Of a stretch of DNA of 28,551 nucleotides, positions 8,421 to 15,384 are shown piece after piece. This stretch comes from an uncultured Clostridiaceae bacterium (GTDB lineage: Bacteria > Bacillota > Clostridia > Clostridiales > Oxobacteraceae). Position numbers and translations under genes: made by a program. How positions within the stretch are numbered: position 1 is the stretch's first letter; every line of letters starts with the position of its first letter. The notes below the pieces were generated by a model. The model was not told where the DNA came from. It saw only the letters and a program-made list of their open reading frames with translations, and did no database searches. The stretch spans positions 1-28,551 of the forward strand of contig CALCDS010000066.1 in NCBI GenBank assembly GCA_937900065.1, in the 5' to 3' direction.

Positions 8421-9131
8421 TTATTCGTCATTAGAATGATGCTCGTCTTTGTTTTCTGATGTTTCCGACGAGTCATCACTTTCTTCTGAATCCTCCATAG
8501 ATTCATATGTACCGATACCGAGGTTTTGAAATCTCGTCAATTGTTCGATCATTTGGCTTGTACGCAACAGTGATACAACAGCGGGGGTTTGGGTCAATGG
8601 TGCCATTTGAGCTGCAACTTCCAAGGATTTTATAATTGCCGGTTGTTGAAGATAGGACTGCGTATTCTGATATGCGCTAATAACAGATGGAGAAGGTATT
8701 GCTTTTGAGGCTGGCTCAATAGATTTCATAACTGAAGGTTCAGGCAAGTGAGCCTGTGCCATAGATATACTCTCCATAGCTGGTGCAGGTGGCAAAAGGT
8801 TTTGCAGTTGTATAGCTGACTGAATAATCGATTGGGACGGAAGCGTACCTAATACCGATGATAACTCAATCATTGATTGATGTATACCAGCAAATTGGTT
8901 CTGCACACCTAAGGCTTTCGAAGCTGCTGATTGTTGAAACAAATCGCCATACTCTGCAATCGATCTGCTGAAAATTTCAAGTGCAGGAGATAGTGTTTTT
9001 CCTATTTTCATAGCATGTTTATTGAAAATTTTCCTTAGCACTACATGCAACGGAGGATTGGTTGTTGAAATATTGTTCGCAATTTTAGTCAAGGCTTTTT
9101 CTTTTCTAATAAACACATACTCTATTCTCAT
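8421..9131 (-). CDS. Protein of unknown function with 16-residue tandem repeats and acidic tail
   Basis: I do not recognise this 236-residue protein. AGGAGGTG directly before the ATG at 9131 sets the start. Three parts are visible. Residues 1-95 are mixed, with a basic patch (IRKEKALTKIANN, LRKIFNKHAMKIGK). Residues 97-194 are a tandem repeat of period 16 whose units begin L-P-x-P/Q-(S/A)-(V/I/M)-(I/M)-x-S, for example LPSQSIIQSAIQLQNL, LPPAPAMESISMAQAH, LPEPSVMKSIEPASKA and LQQPAIIKSLEVAAQM. From residue 207 comes an acidic, serine-rich tail (SMEDSEESDDSSETSENKDE). There is no signal peptide and no membrane helix, so it should be cytosolic or a structural/scaffold protein. It is monocistronic, flanked by terminators on both sides. 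The repeat suggests a regular helical or solenoid rod; function is open. Confidence 0.7.
   Translation of the reverse strand: MRIEYVFIRKEKALTKIANNISTTNPPLHVVLRKIFNKHAMKIGKTLSPALEIFSRSIAEYGDLFQQSAASKALGVQNQFAGIHQSMIELSSVLGTLPSQSIIQSAIQLQNLLPPAPAMESISMAQAHLPEPSVMKSIEPASKAIPSPSVISAYQNTQSYLQQPAIIKSLEVAAQMAPLTQTPAVVSLLRTSQMIEQLTRFQNLGIGTYESMEDSEESDDSSETSENKDEHHSNDE
8550..8843 (-). repeat. Coding tandem repeat, 48-bp period (16 residues), about six units
   Basis: Within the preceding gene, residues 97-194 fall into units of exactly 16 residues, with Pro at position 2 or 4, Ser at 5 or 9, and hydrophobic residues at 1, 6, 7 and 10. The last unit carries a two-residue insertion. The units have diverged in DNA, so this is an old protein repeat rather than a recent DNA expansion. 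Confidence 0.7.
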
Positions 9132-9176
9132 TCCAACACCTCCTCTTTCCATAGTAGCTTTATACTACGCAGTGTT

Positions 9177-9218
9177 AAAAAAAGCAGCAGCGAAATGTTT
9201 TCATTGCATTTTACTGCT
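9177..9218 (-). terminator. Terminator downstream of rsgI
   Basis: On the minus strand AGCAGTAAAATG (9218-9207) pairs with CATTTCGCTGCT (9197-9186), followed by GC and seven T (9183-9177). It lies about 110 bases after the rsgI stop and 46 bases before the next gene. A TATAAT just upstream on the same strand (9232-9227) leaves open that it is instead a leader attenuator of the next gene. Confidence 0.6.
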
Positions 9219-9311
9219 ACTTTCATATTATAGGGCTTTACAGATAATAAACTCTCAACCGATTTGTCCAAAAGTTTTAAATTTGCTTGCTTTCCTGCAA
9301 CTTCTCTATGA

Positions 9312-9337
9312 AGCCCACCCTTTCGGGCTATTTTTTT
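9312..9337 (+). terminator. Orphan terminator-like hairpin on the plus strand
   Basis: AGCCC (9312-9316) and GGGCT (9325-9329) enclose an 8-base loop and are followed by ATTTTTTT (9330-9337). The T-run is antisense to the last two lysine codons of rsgI. No plus-strand gene precedes it within 1 kb, so it would only serve an unannotated or antisense transcript. Confidence 0.4.
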
Positions 9338-10269
9338 ATGCCGTTTTTCTGATTTTTAAAATGCCACAGCCACTTTGAACTGTTAGTACGTGAAGGAGTC
9401 TTTTTTTTGTTTTCTGAAGCATTTCCCTTATCATATTTTGATTTATCAAAACCGCGTTCCTGATGCTGCAAACTAGCCTTTTCATTGACTTTATGATGGT
9501 CATCATCTTTTATAGGTTTCTTGTCTGAATTTCCTTTGTCTTTGTCAATGGTTTTGTCTTTTTTGATGCCATTGCTGCTTGGAGATGATTTTGGGGATGA
9601 TTTTTTCACATCTATCTCAAATTTATCTTTATCCTGGTTTTTATCCATATATTTATTCAGCGATATATTCTCTTTTTTGGCATTGTCAAATGCCTGTTCA
9701 TCAGCATTATAGAACTTTAACTTTGCATCCACATTGCTCTTTTTTACTGCAGATTCTGTGTATTCAACCAGTTCCTTTTGGCTTATATTTACCTTATCTT
9801 TTTTTAACTTTACAAGTGTTACTTCTATATTATTGGGCTTGCTGTCGCCGATATACCCCATATCCTTTGCCTTGGATATAACCTTCCCAAGGGCATCGTT
9901 TATATGAAGGCCGTCAAGCGAAACATCCTTTATGAGTTTTGAGCCATCACTGTTTAGGGGTGTTATGCTGCTTACTTTATTATACCTGTTTATGCCTAAT
10001 TCAAAGCTTGGATTTATATCAACGTCCACATATGCAACCGTAGCCATAGCCTGTTTAAAATATATGAACGGTAAAATCAGTATCATTATTGCTGCAGCTA
10101 TAGCAGTGCACTTCATAAAGCTCATAGTATTTACAGGTCTGGATGTTATTTCATCGCCAAGCGATATTTCAAAAGGTGGTTTCTTAATGTTTATAAATTT
10201 TCCGTCATGTGTCATTATTATAGCGCTGTTTTTGTTTATCTCCATTACAATGCCCTTAACTTTGCCCAT
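9328..10269 (-). CDS. rsgI: Anti-sigma-I factor RsgI
   Basis: A membrane-bound anti-sigma factor that holds SigI inactive until a signal triggers its cleavage. Residues 1-45 form the RsgI N-terminal domain (GKVKGIVMEINKNSAIIMT, then ISLGDEI). Residues 52-72 form one transmembrane helix, and the conserved outer segment AYVDVDINPSFELGINRYN follows. The Asn86-Pro87 bond in this segment corresponds to the self-cleavage site reported for the family. Beyond residue ~200 comes a long low-complexity tail of Lys, Asp, Ser and Asn with no carbohydrate-binding or enzymatic sensor domain, unlike several cellulolytic clostridia. The ATG at 10269 overlaps the sigI stop (TGATG), so the two are coupled; a GTG one codon upstream is less likely. 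Total 313 residues. Confidence 0.9.
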   Translation of the reverse strand: MGKVKGIVMEINKNSAIIMTHDGKFINIKKPPFEISLGDEITSRPVNTMSFMKCTAIAAAIMILILPFIYFKQAMATVAYVDVDINPSFELGINRYNKVSSITPLNSDGSKLIKDVSLDGLHINDALGKVISKAKDMGYIGDSKPNNIEVTLVKLKKDKVNISQKELVEYTESAVKKSNVDAKLKFYNADEQAFDNAKKENISLNKYMDKNQDKDKFEIDVKKSSPKSSPSSNGIKKDKTIDKDKGNSDKKPIKDDDHHKVNEKASLQHQERGFDKSKYDKGNASENKKKTPSRTNSSKWLWHFKNQKNGIKK

Positions 10270-10985
10270 CACAATGCCACCTTCCCTTCATTGAAATTTA
10301 TGTATTCTTTCAGATAGGAATACTCATTCGATGATATAATCACTATTATTGCGATCAAATATTTCCTCCACTGTTCGAGAAACTTCCTCTTTACTCCTGT
10401 CAATTCGATTATTTCCTTTATAGGCAAAAGCTTCTTTTTATTCAAAGATTCTATTATGTCTCCCTTTTTTAAGCATTGGAAAGCGACTTTAAACAATTGT
10501 TTTCTTGTGTCATTATGTTTTGGGCAGTTTAGAGCCAAATCATTCATTGAAAGTCCGTATTTTTTAAGCTCATCGTTAAACATCATTACTTCTACTGCTC
10601 TCTCCTCTTTTTCGGAGGACAGAGCATATCTGTTTATGGCTTCCTCGTTTTCTATATTGTTTAGACTATTTTCATCCATGGCGCACAGGGGGATACTGCG
10701 AGCGCCATTTTTTCTAAAATAATCTATAAGCCTGCTATTTATCAACATCCTGCAATATGAATAAAATTGCATACCTCTATCAGGGTCAAAACTTTCTATG
10801 GCCTCATTAAAAGCAAGAAGGGCAATGCTGAGTTCATCGTCGTTTGACCAGTCAAGGTTTCTCTTCGCAATATAGGAAGATACCTTTCTGATAAACCACT
10901 TATTTGATTCTATAAGCTCGTTTCTGATTTTGGTGTCACCATTCTTTGCAGCTATAACAAGCTCGTTTATTTTGGCTGAGTCCAT
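10269..10985 (-). CDS. sigI: RNA polymerase sigma factor SigI
   Basis: Alternative sigma factor of the SigI type, linked in Bacillus to heat and envelope stress and in cellulolytic clostridia to polysaccharide sensing. The 238-residue protein has a region-2-like block (WFIRKVSSYIAKRNLDWSND, then DELSIALLAFNEAIESFDP and FYSYCRMLINSRLIDYFRK). The family's distinct C-terminal DNA-binding region follows (LPIKEIIELTGVKRKFLEQWRKYLIAI). GGGGGT upstream is the ribosome site for ATG 10985. It is co-transcribed with rsgI, with which it overlaps by one base. A SigI-like promoter sits immediately upstream, suggesting autoregulation. Confidence 0.93.
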   Translation of the reverse strand: MDSAKINELVIAAKNGDTKIRNELIESNKWFIRKVSSYIAKRNLDWSNDDELSIALLAFNEAIESFDPDRGMQFYSYCRMLINSRLIDYFRKNGARSIPLCAMDENSLNNIENEEAINRYALSSEKEERAVEVMMFNDELKKYGLSMNDLALNCPKHNDTRKQLFKVAFQCLKKGDIIESLNKKKLLPIKEIIELTGVKRKFLEQWRKYLIAIIVIISSNEYSYLKEYINFNEGKVAL

Positions 10986-11010
10986 TTCGTTACCCCCTGC
11001 ATATATAATT

Positions 11011-11038
11011 TACGTGATTGTGTAGCGATTTTAAAGGG
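11011..11038 (-). promoter_or_regulatory. Candidate SigI-dependent promoter of sigI-rsgI
   Basis: On the minus strand CCCTTTAAAA (11038-11029), a 14-base spacer, then CGTA (11014-11011). An A-rich -35 and CGWA at -10 are the features described for SigI promoters in clostridia. It lies 25 bases upstream of the sigI start, leaving a short leader that holds just the ribosome site. Confidence 0.5.
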
Positions 11039-11155
11039 TAGAAATTTAATTACTTGTTTATTCCGCCATAATTTTGGTATAAGAATATGTTAACATGAAA
11101 AAATAAATATTAGTGTGATATAAAAAATAATTTGCTTTGTAATGCACTAATGCAC

Positions 11156-11351
11156 GATGTTGATTTTTTAAGCATCCTGTTCGCCAGTTCACGCTTTTTA
11201 AGTTCTAAGGCTTATTGCCAAAGCTTATCAAGAACTTTTGCAACTCACTGCGTTCAGACACGCAAAAGTTCTAGGATTCGCTTCGGCAATTTCGCCAAGA
11301 ACTTAACAAAAGCGTTCACATCGCTCACTCGGATTGCTAAAAAATCAATAC
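11156..11351. repeat. Palindromic MITE-like element, full-length copy A
   Basis: About 196 bp, almost entirely self-complementary. The ends are GTTGATTTTTTAAGCATCC (from 11159) and the inverse GGATTGCTAAAAAATCAATAC (11331-11351). The inner arms AAGTTCTAAGGC...AAGAACTTTTGC and GCAAAAGTTCTAGG...GCCAAGAACTT pair around a ~20-base centre near 11250. It is clearly homologous over its whole length to the copy at 28314-28542. It carries no credible gene. Confidence 0.8.
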
Positions 11352-11425
11352 TATACATTGATATGGATGAAAATATAATCAAAAACACAGCCGAGTAATT
11401 TGCCGGCAGATGATAGGATGATAAT

Positions 11426-11602
11426 ATGACGGGCACGAAAAAAGTGGTTAGCTTAAGGCGCGAAAGGTTTAAGAGAAATATAATAAAGTACTTTATTTCT
11501 ATTAAAAGATCAATATATAATACAATAACAGATAACAATAATTCGTCAAGTCCTAAAAGCAAAAAGGATGCCAATAAAAGCGGTAAGGCAAAAAATAAAT
11601 AG
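11426..11602 (+). CDS. Possible small basic protein, 58 residues
   Basis: An ATG frame of 58 codons (MTGTKKVVSLRRERFKRN at the start, then IIKYFISIKRSIYNTI) with a Ser/Lys/Asn-rich tail ending GKAKNK. The first half could form an amphipathic basic helix; the tail looks disordered. Upstream, AGGATG is a weak ribosome site. It is the only sensible frame in an 800-bp gap and lies between two copies of the palindromic element. I do not recognise it. It could be a genuine small nucleic-acid- or membrane-binding protein, or chance. Confidence 0.4.
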   Translation: MTGTKKVVSLRRERFKRNIIKYFISIKRSIYNTITDNNNSSSPKSKKDANKSGKAKNK

Positions 11603-11696
11603 AGTTTATAAAAAACTTATGCAGTTTGTACAATACATCTCTTCTTTTTTTGTACATGCCTCCAATAGAAAAAATTTTCCTTTTATTTTATGATTA

Positions 11697-11751
11697 AGCT
11701 GTGTTAAACAGTGTTGCATAAAGTTTTGGCGCTAAAAAATCAATATAGATC
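11697..11751. repeat. Relic of the palindromic element
   Basis: GCTGTGTTAAACAGTGTTG at the left and CGCTAAAAAATCAATAT at the right resemble the two ends of the neighbouring elements, with most of the interior lost. It directly abuts the short copy C. Confidence 0.35.
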
Positions 11752-11841
11752 GGCTCTATTAAAATATGATGTTAATTTTTTGAGCAATCCGAGTGGACAA
11801 GATATGGATGCTCAAAATCAACATCTTTGTTTAACAGGGCC
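11752..11841. repeat. Palindromic MITE-like element, short copy C
   Basis: Ninety bp. The left end is GGCTCTATTAAAATATGATG followed by TTAATTTTTTGAGCAATCC. The right end is GGATGCTCAAAATCAACATC followed by TTTGTTTAACAGGGCC. The ends are inverted repeats of ~36 bp around a 15-base centre (GAGTGGACAAGATAT). It lacks the long inner arms of copies A and B. It ends 22 bases before the ugpC start codon, so the promoter of that gene must lie in, before or across the element. Confidence 0.8.
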
Positions 11842-11863
11842 ATAAATAAAATGGGGGGATATT

Positions 11864-12973
11864 ATGGCAAAAGTTACTTTAAAGCATATTTACAAAACCT
11901 ATCCTGGAAATGTTACTGCGGTAAAAGATTTTAACCTTGAGATTGATGACAAGGAATTTGTAGTGCTGGTTGGGCCTTCAGGCTGTGGGAAATCTACAAC
12001 GCTCAGAATGATTGCAGGGCTTGAGGAAGTAACTTCAGGTGAGCTTTATATCGGAGACAGATTCGTAAATGATGTGGCACCCAAGGACAGGGATATAGCC
12101 ATGGTCTTCCAGAACTATGCGTTGTATCCTCATATGACCGTATATGGTAATATGGCATTTGGACTGAAGCTTAGAAAGACACCTAAACCTGAAATAGACA
12201 AGAGGGTAAAGGAAGCTGCAAAGATACTTGGAATCGAACATTTGCTTGACAGAAAGCCAAAGGCCCTCTCAGGCGGGCAGAGGCAGAGGGTCGCACTTGG
12301 ACGTGCAATTGTAAGAGAGCCTAAAGTGTTCCTCATGGATGAGCCTCTATCAAACCTCGATGCAAAGCTAAGGGTGCAGATGAGGACCGAAATTGCAAAG
12401 CTTCATAAGAGGTTGGAGACGACTTTTATATATGTGACCCACGACCAGACAGAAGCCATGACTATGGGCTCAAGGATAGTAGTGATGAAGGATGGTGTTA
12501 TAAAGCAGGTTGGGAGCCCGCAATATGTATATGATCATCCTGATAATTTATTTGTTGCAGGTTTTATAGGAAGCCCGCAGATGAATTTTATCAATACTAG
12601 GTCCGTGGAGAAGGATGGGAAAATGTTTGCCCAATTTGATGGTTCAAGCCTCCCGATACCTGATGATAAAGCCAGTATAATCAGAGAAAAGGGTTATGTC
12701 GGAAAGGATGTCGTAATGGGGATAAGGCCCGAGAACCTTTATGATGGAGAGCAATTCTTAAAAGAGCATCCTGATTATATAATAGACGCCAAAGTTGAAG
12801 TTACCGAGCTTATGGGTTCTGAAACATACCTTTACCTAAATGTAGTCAACACAGATATGATTGCAAGGGTCGATTCCCAATCCAAGTCTAAAACCGGTGA
12901 GACTATTAAGCTTGGATTTGATATGCCCAAAATTCATATGTTTGACAAAGAGACTGAATTGAGTATATTCTAA
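11864..12973 (+). CDS. ugpC: Carbohydrate ABC transporter ATP-binding protein (UgpC/MsmX/MalK type)
   Basis: The ATPase subunit that powers uptake of sugars or glycerol-3-phosphate by binding a pair of permeases at the membrane. Motifs in order are Walker A GPSGCGKST (37-45), the Q-loop VFQNYALYPHMTV, signature LSGGQRQRVALGRA, Walker B VFLMDEPLSNLDAKLR and H-loop THDQTEAM. A C-terminal TOBE/regulatory domain of about 130 residues (from IGSPQMNFI to the end) defines the MalK/UgpC subgroup. At 369 residues it is of normal length. A GGGGGGAT ribosome site precedes ATG 11864. No permease or solute-binding gene is in the window, so it probably serves several importers encoded elsewhere, as MsmX does in Bacillus. 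The gene symbol denotes the family, not a proven substrate. Confidence 0.93.
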   Translation: MAKVTLKHIYKTYPGNVTAVKDFNLEIDDKEFVVLVGPSGCGKSTTLRMIAGLEEVTSGELYIGDRFVNDVAPKDRDIAMVFQNYALYPHMTVYGNMAFGLKLRKTPKPEIDKRVKEAAKILGIEHLLDRKPKALSGGQRQRVALGRAIVREPKVFLMDEPLSNLDAKLRVQMRTEIAKLHKRLETTFIYVTHDQTEAMTMGSRIVVMKDGVIKQVGSPQYVYDHPDNLFVAGFIGSPQMNFINTRSVEKDGKMFAQFDGSSLPIPDDKASIIREKGYVGKDVVMGIRPENLYDGEQFLKEHPDYIIDAKVEVTELMGSETYLYLNVVNTDMIARVDSQSKSKTGETIKLGFDMPKIHMFDKETELSIF

Positions 12974-13005
12974 GTATAATATATTGCATATCTTGGGGGA
13001 CGACC

Positions 13006-13998
13006 ATGAAAAGCCTTAGATCTTCCGTTAAAAAGATATCTGAAGTAATAAAAAAAGACGTTGATATACTGGACAGCTATGGCAATATAGTATGCTCATC
13101 CAATGCCTCCAGAGAGGGAAATTTTATTGAGAGTGCTGAATTTAAAAATTCAATGCTCATTGATCCAAAATACAATTTCTATATGATGATTGAAGGCGGA
13201 AGTGACAAAGAGATATCTCTAGCCAGTATGATTGTTCAGGATAAAATTTATGAAGGAACTGCTGATAATTATCAGCAGTTCCTTATAAATATTTTAAAGG
13301 GTTCATATATGCCGATAGGCTCTGATGAAAAAATCGACGGCTTAAAAGATAAATATTTCATAGCATATTGCATCAAACTTTTAACTTCTGAGCATTTTGA
13401 CAATGCTTACAGTCTTATAAGAAACAGTTTTTATGGTGACTCTAAAAAATGGGTGCTTCCATTTGAAGATAAAATAGTGATTGTGAAAGAGGCGGATTTT
13501 GAATTTGATGAAGTAAAAAGCGATGCCAGAATGATAAAAGATATGATAAATACGGAACTGTATACTGATGCTTCAATAGGCGTCGGCAATATTTATAAAG
13601 GCTTTATGAACATAAAAAAATCATATGACGAGGCGGTTGAGGCTGTCAGGCTTGGGGACATGTTCTCGCTTCCAGGGAAGATATATGTTATAAATGAGAT
13701 GCTCATAGAAAGGCTTGTGAGCTTTATGCCTTTTGCAAAAGCAGAGGAGATGGCAGACGGCATACTAAAAGGCAATAGTGAGGATATATTTGATGATGAA
13801 ATGTTAAGGACCATAGAAGTATTTTATAAAAATAATCTTAACATAAGCGATTCCTCAAGGATACTTTATATACATAGAAATACCCTTCTGTATAGGCTGG
13901 AGAAAATACAAAAGGCTACAGGATTGGATATAAGAAAGTTTCAGGATGCGGTGACGCTTAAAATAAGTTTATTGTTAAAATCGAGGAGGCAAATATGA
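13006..13998 (+). CDS. PucR/CdaR-family transcriptional regulator
   Basis: A 330-residue putative regulator. The C-terminus (NNLNISDSSRILYIHRNTLL, then YRLEKIQKATGLDIRKF) is the PucR C-terminal helix-turn-helix that binds DNA. The middle (from DKYFIAYCIKLL to SYDEAVEAVRLG) resembles the GGDEF-like region found before this domain in CdaR-type regulators. The N-terminal 100 residues are a short sensory segment starting with VDILDSYGNIVCSSN, similar to sugar-diacid sensor layouts. TTGGGGGA provides the ribosome site for ATG 13006. It lies 32 bases after ugpC and its stop overlaps the comB start, so the three genes form one unit. The effector is unknown; control of sugar uptake is inferred from position. 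Confidence 0.8.
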   Translation: MKSLRSSVKKISEVIKKDVDILDSYGNIVCSSNASREGNFIESAEFKNSMLIDPKYNFYMMIEGGSDKEISLASMIVQDKIYEGTADNYQQFLINILKGSYMPIGSDEKIDGLKDKYFIAYCIKLLTSEHFDNAYSLIRNSFYGDSKKWVLPFEDKIVIVKEADFEFDEVKSDARMIKDMINTELYTDASIGVGNIYKGFMNIKKSYDEAVEAVRLGDMFSLPGKIYVINEMLIERLVSFMPFAKAEEMADGILKGNSEDIFDDEMLRTIEVFYKNNLNISDSSRILYIHRNTLLYRLEKIQKATGLDIRKFQDAVTLKISLLLKSRRQI

Positions 13999-14708
13999 AT
14001 ATAAGATTGATGCCAAGGGTTGAAGATATTGTTCAAAAAAACATAGCTAAAAGCAATGCCATTGTAATCGATATGCTTAGGGCAACCTCGGTCATAACGA
14101 CTGCTCTATATAATGGCGCACGCGGCGTGATACCGGTGCTTACAGTGGATGAAGCGATGGCTGCAAGGGAAAAATGCAGTGATGTTGTGCTTGGAGGCGA
14201 GAGAAGGGGTTTAAAGATTAATGGATTTGATCTTGGAAATTCACCTCTTGAGTATACGCCTTCAAATATTAAAGACAAGACCATAATAATGACAACATCC
14301 AATGGCACGAGAGCCATAAAGGGTTGTGAAAGTGCAAATCACATATACATAGGTTCAATGTTAAACGGAAAGTCTGTTGCTGCCAGAGCATCATTAGATG
14401 ATGCAGACATATCGATCGTGTGTGCAGGCACTTTAGGCAAATTCTCGCTTGATGATTTTATATGCGCGGGTTATATAATAGATGAGCTTATGAAAGTAAA
14501 AAGTTATGTGCTTGATGATATAAGCTTTGCTGCCCATTATATGTATGATGCGAACAAAAAAGATGTGGAAGGAATCATAAAGAATGCTTCCCATTACAAT
14601 TACCTTGTAAGCATAGGATTAGAAGGCGATATAAAATACTGCTGCCGCATGGGCATACTGGATATTGTTCCGGAATATAAAGATGGGATTATATCAAATC
14701 CATTTTAA
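13995..14708 (+). CDS. comB: 2-phosphosulfolactate phosphatase family protein (ComB-like)
   Basis: The family removes phosphate from 2-phosphosulfolactate; in methanogens this is a step of coenzyme M synthesis. Motifs include VIDMLRATSVITTALYNGA near the N-terminus, GERRGLKINGFDLGNSPLEY, TTSNGTRAI and CAGTLGKFSLDDFICAG, covering the usual length (237 residues). GAGGAGG precedes the ATG, which overlaps the upstream stop by four bases. Clostridia do not make coenzyme M, and no other gene of that pathway is in the window. Here it may act on another phosphorylated sulfonate or small molecule, or be a moonlighting phosphatase. Family membership is clear; the substrate is not. Confidence 0.85.
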   Translation: MNIRLMPRVEDIVQKNIAKSNAIVIDMLRATSVITTALYNGARGVIPVLTVDEAMAAREKCSDVVLGGERRGLKINGFDLGNSPLEYTPSNIKDKTIIMTTSNGTRAIKGCESANHIYIGSMLNGKSVAARASLDDADISIVCAGTLGKFSLDDFICAGYIIDELMKVKSYVLDDISFAAHYMYDANKKDVEGIIKNASHYNYLVSIGLEGDIKYCCRMGILDIVPEYKDGIISNPF

Positions 14709-14850
14709 AAACAATCCCTTTGGGCTTACCCCTAAGATGAAAATTTCCACATCGCAGCAAACTCTATTAAAATTCAATGATTAGCATTTCCGTGAAATGA
14801 AAATACTATATTTGGATTTTAACTAAATTTATTATCAGGGAGGCATATTC

Positions 14851-15171
14851 ATGTGGAAGTTTTGGCAAATCGCACTGCTGGATTTAATCGTTATAGCTGT
14901 TTCATACTTTATATTCAGGTATAGTTTAAGCGGTGAATGGAGGCACAAGGTGTGGGAAAAGTATGTCGACTCATTCAGTGTATTTATAATAATACTCTTT
15001 GTGGTAACCGCGTCGATAAACATCATAACGTTTGTAATACTCAATTACCTAAGAATGAAACAATATGTAAACATCATAGCTCCAGCCGTAGTATCGATAA
15101 TGGTGGGCTTCATATTAGCAAGCGTACCGCATCGCGGGGTCGAAGATTCAAAGGCGGAAGGCAGCAAATAG
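14851..15171 (+). CDS. Small membrane protein, three transmembrane helices
   Basis: A 106-residue protein with an N-terminal helix (WKFWQIALLDLIVIAVSYFI), a short polar loop with basic and acidic residues, and two more helices (FSVFIIILFVVTASINIITF and IIAPAVVSIMVGFILASV). It ends in a hydrophilic tail. GGGAGG lies 10 bases before the ATG. I do not recognise a family. It lies 142 bases after comB, with no terminator between, and just before the tRNA, so it may be the last gene of that transcript. Confidence 0.7.
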   Translation: MWKFWQIALLDLIVIAVSYFIFRYSLSGEWRHKVWEKYVDSFSVFIIILFVVTASINIITFVILNYLRMKQYVNIIAPAVVSIMVGFILASVPHRGVEDSKAEGSK

Positions 15172-15215
15172 TTATTGAAAAAACATTATGTAAGCATTAT
15201 AATTATATAGTAACT

Positions 15216-15291
15216 CGGGGCGTGGCGCAGCTGGTAGCGCGCTTGGTTCGGGACCAAGAGGTCGCTGGTTCGAGTCCAGTCACCCCGACCA
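15216..15291 (+). tRNA. tRNA-Pro, anticodon CGG
   Basis: A complete cloverleaf of 76 bases including the encoded CCA. Acceptor stem is 15216-15222/15281-15287; the D stem GCGC/GCGC has an 8-base loop AGCTGGTA; the anticodon stem CTTGG/CCAAG has loop TTCGGGA, giving anticodon CGG at 15249-15251; the T stem GCTGG/CCAGT has loop TTCGAGT; the discriminator is A15288. It reads CCG codons. Position 6:67 is C15221 opposite A15282, a mismatch where T-A is usual. Confidence 0.95.
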
Positions 15292-15349
15292 TTTATATAA
15301 GCGGGTTTATAAAGATGATCATTTATATGTTTGGGTTAAGCATCCTATT

Positions 15350-15384
15350 AACACCCCAGTATTTTTAGAGGTGTTTTTATTTTG
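15350..15384 (+). terminator. Terminator after tRNA-Pro
   Basis: AACACC (15350-15355) pairs with GGTGTT (15370-15375), followed by TTTATTTT. It lies about 60 bases after the tRNA and ends the membrane-protein/tRNA transcript. Confidence 0.6.

Noticed and set aside
9131..9340. 6S RNA or a cyclic-di-GMP riboswitch in the rsgI downstream gap
   Set aside because: The hairpin and length were suggestive, but no closing end-to-end stem, conserved core or aptamer motif could be found on either strand.
9022..9378. A 118-residue plus-strand frame opposite the repeat-protein start
   Set aside because: It is antisense to a better supported gene and to a terminator, with no ribosome site.
11156..11351. 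CRISPR-like repeats in the 11-kb gap
   Set aside because: The repeated blocks are inverted arms of one palindromic element, not regularly spaced direct repeats with unique spacers; no cas gene is present.
11132..11398. An 88-residue open frame overlapping palindromic element A
   Set aside because: It reads through the hairpin of the repeat, has no ribosome site, and its sequence follows the repeat rather than a protein family.
14709..14850. A terminator after comB
   Set aside because: The CCCTTTGGG-type pairing is too short and has no T-run, so I did not call it.
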